Part shown: piece by piece, positions 1-6,100 of the stretch
How the letters are laid out: each line of letters starts with the position of its first letter
How positions within the stretch are numbered: the stretch's first letter is position 1
NCBI GenBank assembly: GCA_964550025.1
Contig: CAZJYI010000284.1
Span: 1-9,202 of the forward strand
DNA length: 9,202 nt
Direction: 5' to 3'
Source of the DNA: CAZJYI01 sp964550025
GTDB lineage: Bacteria; Verrucomicrobiota; Kiritimatiellia; UBA8416; CAYOBW01
Program-made: the position numbers and the translations under genes
Notes under the pieces: model-generated
The model's input: only the letters and a program-made list of their open reading frames with translations
Told to the model about the DNA's origin: nothing
Databases searched by the model: none

Positions 1-46
1 ACAATACACGGTGAATGGAAGTGCTGTCTGTTGAAGAGGTCGGGAT

Positions 47-53
47 AGAGGAG
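47..53 (+). promoter_or_regulatory. Ribosome binding site deciding the GTG 60 start
   Basis: The sequence AGAGGAG ends six bases before GTG 60, an ideal Shine-Dalgarno spacing. Translation from this GTG begins with N-N-R and then a hydrophobic run, a normal signal-peptide start. The upstream in-frame ATG at 15 has no such site, and it would place an acidic 15-residue extension before the signal peptide. Confidence 0.75.
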
Positions 54-59
54 TTTCGT

Positions 60-122
60 GTGAACAATCGAATCGTGTTGGCGCTGGTGTGGGTGTGGGC
101 GGGTGTCATGGCTTCTCCGGCC
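60..122 (+). other. Signal peptide of the giant protein
   Basis: A short N-region with one Arg (residue 4) is followed by a hydrophobic core, IVLALVWVWAGVMA (residues 5-18). Small-residue cleavage options are VMA before Ser19 or SPA before Thr22. A Pro/Thr/Ala-rich stretch follows, as is common after signal peptidase I sites. There is no Cys for lipidation near the core and no twin Arg, so Sec export is the simplest reading. The exact cleavage site is uncertain. Confidence 0.8.
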
Positions 123-3100
123 ACGCCGGTCACCGCCCCGGGTGAAGACAGTACGCAGCCCCGCCTTCGTGTCGGCGAACCGTTGCCCAGCGAGAGCCTG
201 GGGCTTCCTCAACAGGCGTCCACGACGCCGGCCGCGGAGCCGGGCAGGCTGGCGGCCGAGAAGCTCTCGCGCACGGACCAGGTCTCCCTGTGGCAGGCGC
301 TCTCGAAGGCGCGCCGCGAGATCCGCCGTCCCACGGCCCGGCAGGCGGCCTCGGACACCCATCGCGGTGTTCATTTTCAGGCATCCAATCCCGGCCAGGA
401 GCTCGCAGTGCGGTTTCTGTCCTCCGGAGCGCGCGTGGTGTCCGCCCGCGCGGACCGTGAGTGGCAGGCCACACTGCGCCTGGCCGATCTTCCCGAGACG
501 ACCGAGGTGGCCGCCACGGACACGCGCCTGGAGTACCGGCGCGGCTCCGTGATCGAGTGGTACGAGAACCGCCCCGACGGGATCGAGCACGGGTTCATTC
601 TGGAAGAGCGTCCCGCCGACGCGGGTGAGGAGCTTCGCCTGGCGATCGCCGTTGACGGCCTCAAGGCGCGCGCGTCGGAGACGACGCCGGGCAGCTTGGA
701 CTTGGTGGATGCCGACGGCAATTCTGTTCTGGGCTATGGTGGGCTGAAAGTGTGGGATGCCGACGGGACGCCGGTCGCGGCCCGGCTGGAGCCGCTGGCC
801 GAAGGCATCGGCATCGTGGTCGCCGATGCCGGAGCACGCTACCCCCTGACCATCGATCCGCTCATTACCTCGCTGCAGGCAAAACTGGGGCCGGACGTAC
901 TCGGGAGCGGGGCGGCCGGTGACCTGTTTGGCAACGCGGTCGACATTTCGGGCGACTATGCGGTTGTCGGGGCCTATCACGACAACAACGACGGGAACAA
1001 TTCCGGCAGCGCGTATGTCTTCGCACGTTCGGGTGCGACGTGGACGGTGCAGGGGAAACTGATCGCCGACGATGGGGCGGCCAGCGACTACTTTGGCCAC
1101 TCGGTTTCGATCTCGGGCGATTCGGTCATTGTGGGGGCCTACAGTGACGACGACGACGGGAGTACTTCCGGCAGCGCGTATGTCTTCACGCGCTCGGGTG
1201 CGGTCTGGACGCAGCAGCAGAAGCTGACCGCCGACGATGCGGCGCTCGGTGACTGGTTTGGCTGGTCCGTCTCGATCTCGGGCGACTCGGTGATTGTCGG
1301 CGCCCGTGGCGATGACGACGCCGGGAGCGGTTCCGGCAGCGCGTATGTGTTCACGCGCTCGGGCGCGGCGTGGACGCAGCAGCAGAAACTGACCGCCGGC
1401 GATGCGGCGGCCGGTGACACCTTCAGCTATTCGGTCTCTATCGACGGCGACTCGGTGATTGTCGGGGCCTATGGCAATGACGACAACGGGAGCAATTCGG
1501 GCAGCGCGTATGTCTTTACACGCTCAGGTGTCGTGTGGACCGAGCAGCAGAAGCTGACCGCCGGCGATGCGGCGGCCGGTGACCAATTTGGCTACTCGGC
1601 CTCGATCTCGGGCGATTCTGTGATTGTCGGGGCCCCATACGATGACGACGACGGGGACTACTCCGGCAGCGCGTATGTCTTCGCGCGCTCAGGTATCGTG
1701 TGGACCGAGCAGCAGAAGCTCACCGCCGCTGATGCGGCGGCTACTGACGCCTTTGGCATGTCGGTCTCGATCTCGGGCGACTCGGTGATTGTCTCGGCCC
1801 ATGCCGATGACGACGACGGGGAAAATTCGGGCAGCGCGTATGTCTTGACCCGCTCGGGTGCAACGTGGACGCCGCAGCAAAAACTGACTGCCGGCGATGG
1901 GGCGGTCGAAGACGAGTTATTCTACTCGGTCTCAAGCGACGGCGACTCCGTGTGCGTCGGGCCCCCATACGACGACGACAACGGCTCCTCCTCCGGCAGC
2001 GCGTATGTCTTCACGCGCTCGGGTGTGACGTGGTCGCAGCAGCAGAAGCTGACCGCCGCCGATGCGGCGGCCGGTGACTACTTCGGCTGCTCGGTCTCGA
2101 TCTCAGGCGACTCGGTGATTGTCGGGGCCCAGGCCGATGCCGACGCCGGGAGCTATACCGGCAGCGCGTATGTCTTCACACGCTCGGGCGCGACATGGAC
2201 GCAGCAGCAGAAGCTGACCGCCGCCGATGCCGCGGGTGGTGACTGGTTTGGCTATTCGGTCTCGATCGACGGCGACTCGGTGATTGTCGGGGCCTTCGCC
2301 GATGACGACAGCGGCACTAGTTCCGGCAGCGCGTATGTCTTCGTTCGCTCGGGTGTGACGTGGACCGAGCAACAGAAGCTGACCGCCAGCGATGCGGCGA
2401 CCGGTGACGCCTTTGGCTGGTCGGTCTCAGTTTCGGGTGACTCGGTGATTGTCGGGGCCCAACAAAATGACGACGCCGGGAGTAGTTCCGGTAGCGCATA
2501 TGTCTTCACGCGTTCGGGTGCGACATGGACGCAGCAGCAGAAGCTGACCGCAGCCGATGCAGCGGCCAATGACAAGTTCGGCTTGTCTGTCTCGATTTCG
2601 GGCGACTCGGTGATTGTCGGGGCCCCCAAGAATCAGGACAACGGGCTTGATTCCGGCAGCGTGTACATCTTCACCCGTTCGGGTGCGACGTGGACGCAGG
2701 ACCAGAAACTGATCGCCGGCGATGGGGCAGCCGGTGACAGGTTTGGCCAGGCGGTCTCTATCTCGGGCGACTCCATGATTGTTGGAGCATACGTGGACGA
2801 CGGCCTTGATGCGCACGGCGGGCCCTCAGTAGACCAGGGAAGTGCTTACATCTACGCCGAGGCTGTCGTGCCCGTGGTGGCCTCCCACATGCCGAACACC
2901 AACGCCCTCAACATCGCGGCCAGTAACAACATTGCCGTGACCTTCAGCGAAATCATGGACGCGGGGACCGTGGACACGGACTCGTTCGTCGTGAACGGAT
3001 CCCTCTCGGGGCCGATTACGGGCAGTTTCAGCGTGGTGGGCGGCGTGGTCGCCCTTGACCCGACGGTGGACTTCGAGATCGGCGAGCTGGTCACGGTGAC

Positions 3101-6100
3101 CTTGACGACGAACCTCCAGAACTGGGCGAGCCAATCGCTGCAGGCGCCGTACATATGGCAGTTCTTCGTCCAGGCCCCCTACGGCCACGGGATGTTCCGA
3201 GACAGCGGCCAGACCCTTGCCGGCACGTTCTCAGGGGGGGTGAAGCTCGGCGATCTGGATGGTGACGGCGATTTGGATGCGTTCATCGCTTCGGCAGGCT
3301 TACCTGGTGGAGCCCCGAACAAGGTCTACCTGAACAATGGCGCAGGCGTTTTCACCGATTCCGGGCAGTCCCTGGGCAGCGAACACTCCTTCGAAGTCGA
3401 ACTGGGTGACGTGGATGGTGACGGTGACCTGGATGCCTTCATGCCGGCTTGGACCCACGCCAACAAGATCTGGCTGAACAATGGGAGCGGCATCTTCACC
3501 GACAGCGGGCAGGACCTTGGCGGAAGCGGCAATAACTATGGCGGTTGCCTGGCGGATGTGGACGGGGATGGCGACCTGGACGCCTACGTTCCACTCAACA
3601 ACGGTGGCGACGAAGTCTGGCTCAACAATGGCAGCGGGGTCTTCAGCGATAGCGGGCAATCCCTCGGGAGCGCGTCGTCAATTCGTGCTTGCATGGCGGA
3701 TGTGGACGGTGACGGTGATCTGGATGCCTTCTCCCCGCCGAAGCTGTGGATAAACGATGGCAGCGGCACCTTCAGCGACAGCGGGCAGACGCTTGGGGGC
3801 AACCAGTACGGACCGCATGCGGGAGACGTGGACGGAGATGGGGACGTCGACTTCTTCTGTCGCTCCTACATCTATGTGAACGACGGCACGGGGACCTTCT
3901 CGCAGGGGCAGGCCCTCGAAAACGGCGACATTCGAGACACCGTTTTGGTCGACATTGACGCGGACGGCGATCTCGACGCGGTATCCTCGATAGGCAACAT
4001 TTGGCTCAACGATGGATCGGGCGTCTTCTCGTCGACAGCGTCCGGCCCATCGAACCCCACCCGATTGTACGAGCTGGATTTCGGCGATCTTGATGGCGAT
4101 GGTGACCTCGACGCGTACGCCGTGCATGATGGCATTGACCGAGTGTGGCTGAACCAGGCCCTGGACTTTGGCGATCTGCCCGCGGCCTACAATCTGAGCA
4201 CGGAGGCCGGCAACGGCGCGCGGCACGAGCTCCCGCAGACCGGAAGCATCACGCTCGGCACGGTGATCGATGGGGAAACCAACGGCTTTGAGAGCGCCAC
4301 CGCCCTGGGCGACGACGGGGACGGCACGGACGACGAGGACGGCGTTACCGTTTCAGGCGACTGGCTGGATGGCGCCGCCGGCGGTGCCGTGCAGATCGTG
4401 GTGACGGGCGGATCCGGTTACCTGAGCGCGTGGATCGACTGGGACGGCAATAGCCAGTTCACCGATTCAGGCGACCAGGTGCTGAACATGGTCGCGGTGA
4501 GTGCGGGAACGCAGACCAACACGTTCGACATCCCCGTCGGCACGATTCCCGTCTCCGGAACCTACACCAATTTCGCCCGCTTCCGTCTATGGACCAACAG
4601 CACGCCGGCCCTGACGACAACGGGCCTGGTCCTGAACGGCGAAGTGGAGGACCACCAACTCGTCTTCACCGGAGCCGCTCCGCCCGTGGTGGCCTCGCAC
4701 ACGCCGAACACCAACGCGCTCAACATCGCAGCCGGCACCAACATTGCCGTGACCTTCAGCGAGAACATGGACGCCGGGACGGTGGATGCGGACTCGTTCA
4801 ACGTGGACGGCACGATCTCGGGGCCGGTCACGGGCAGCTTCAGCGTGGTGGGCGGCGTGGTCACGCTTGATCCCGCTACGAACCTGCATATCGGCGAGAC
4901 GATTACCGTCATGTTGACGACCGACCTGCAGTCGGCGGCGGGGGCATCGCTCGCGTCTCCCTTTGCGTGGCAGTTCACGGTGGTGGCGCCCCTGGGCTAC
5001 GGCAACTTCGTTGACAGTGGCCAGAGCTACGGCACCCCCCAGGGCTGGGGGCCGGCGCTGGGCGATCTGGACGGCGATGGCGATATCGACGCCTTTGTAG
5101 GGAATCGGGCGCACGGCGATACGGTATGGACCAACGACGGGACCGGGGTCCTGAGCGACAGTGGCCAGGCGCTCGGCTCGTACGATACGATAAACGCCGC
5201 GTTGGGCGACCTGGATGGTGACGGCGATCTGGACGCCTTCTCGGCGAACCAGGGACAGGCGGACAAAGTCTGGCTCAACGATGGTACGGGCACGTTTTCA
5301 GACAGCGGCCAAAGCCTGGGGGGCGCTGACGCGAGCTACAGTGTGTCACTTGGCGACTTGGACGGTGACGGTGACCTCGACGCGGCCGTCGCGAGCACCA
5401 GCAGCACAAACTACACATGGATGAACGACGGTAGCGGGACATTCAGCCTGGGCAGTGCCCTGGGCGGCAGCGCCGGCACCAAGCGCATCGCATTGGGCGA
5501 TCTGGACGGTGACGGCGACCTGGACGCTTTCGTCGGGCAGAGCCCGAGTCACGAGGTCTACTTCAACAACGGGAGCGGGATCTTCAGCGACAGCGGCCAG
5601 CTTCTGGCGAGCTCGAGCACCCGGGAAGTGGCCCTGGGAGATGTGGATGGCGACGGCGATCTGGATGCTTTCATGGGTAACGGCAGCAATCAGCCCAACA
5701 AGATCTGGCTCAACGACGGCAGCGGCACTTTCAGCGATAGCGGCCAGAGTCTCGGGAACGCTATTACCTTCGCCGTTTCGCTTGGTGATCTGGACGCAGA
5801 CGGCGACCTGGACGCTTTCGCCGCCAACTACAGCGGGCAGGCGAACAAGGTATGGATCAACAACGGCAGCGGCACCTTCACCGACAGCGGCCTCAGTCTC
5901 GGGAGCGCCACGAGCGTTGGCTGCGCACTGGCCGACCTGGACAGCGATGGCGATCTGGACGCGTTCGTCGGCAACATCACGCAGACCGATCGCGTGTGGC
6001 TGAACCGCGGCATCGACTTTGGCGATCTACCCGCGGCCTACAACCTGAGCACGCAGTCCGACAACGGTGCGCGGCACGAGATCCCGAACACCGGACGCAT

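Noticed and set aside
1..46. Tail of an upstream gene or promoter at the left edge
   Set aside because: Frames entering from the left meet stops within the first 50 bases and are too short to identify. No -35/-10 pair is recognisable in so few bases.
879..2864. CRISPR-like regular spacing
   Set aside because: The 165-bp period is a translated in-frame 55-residue FG-GAP unit with variation spread across it, not a short direct repeat with unique spacers.
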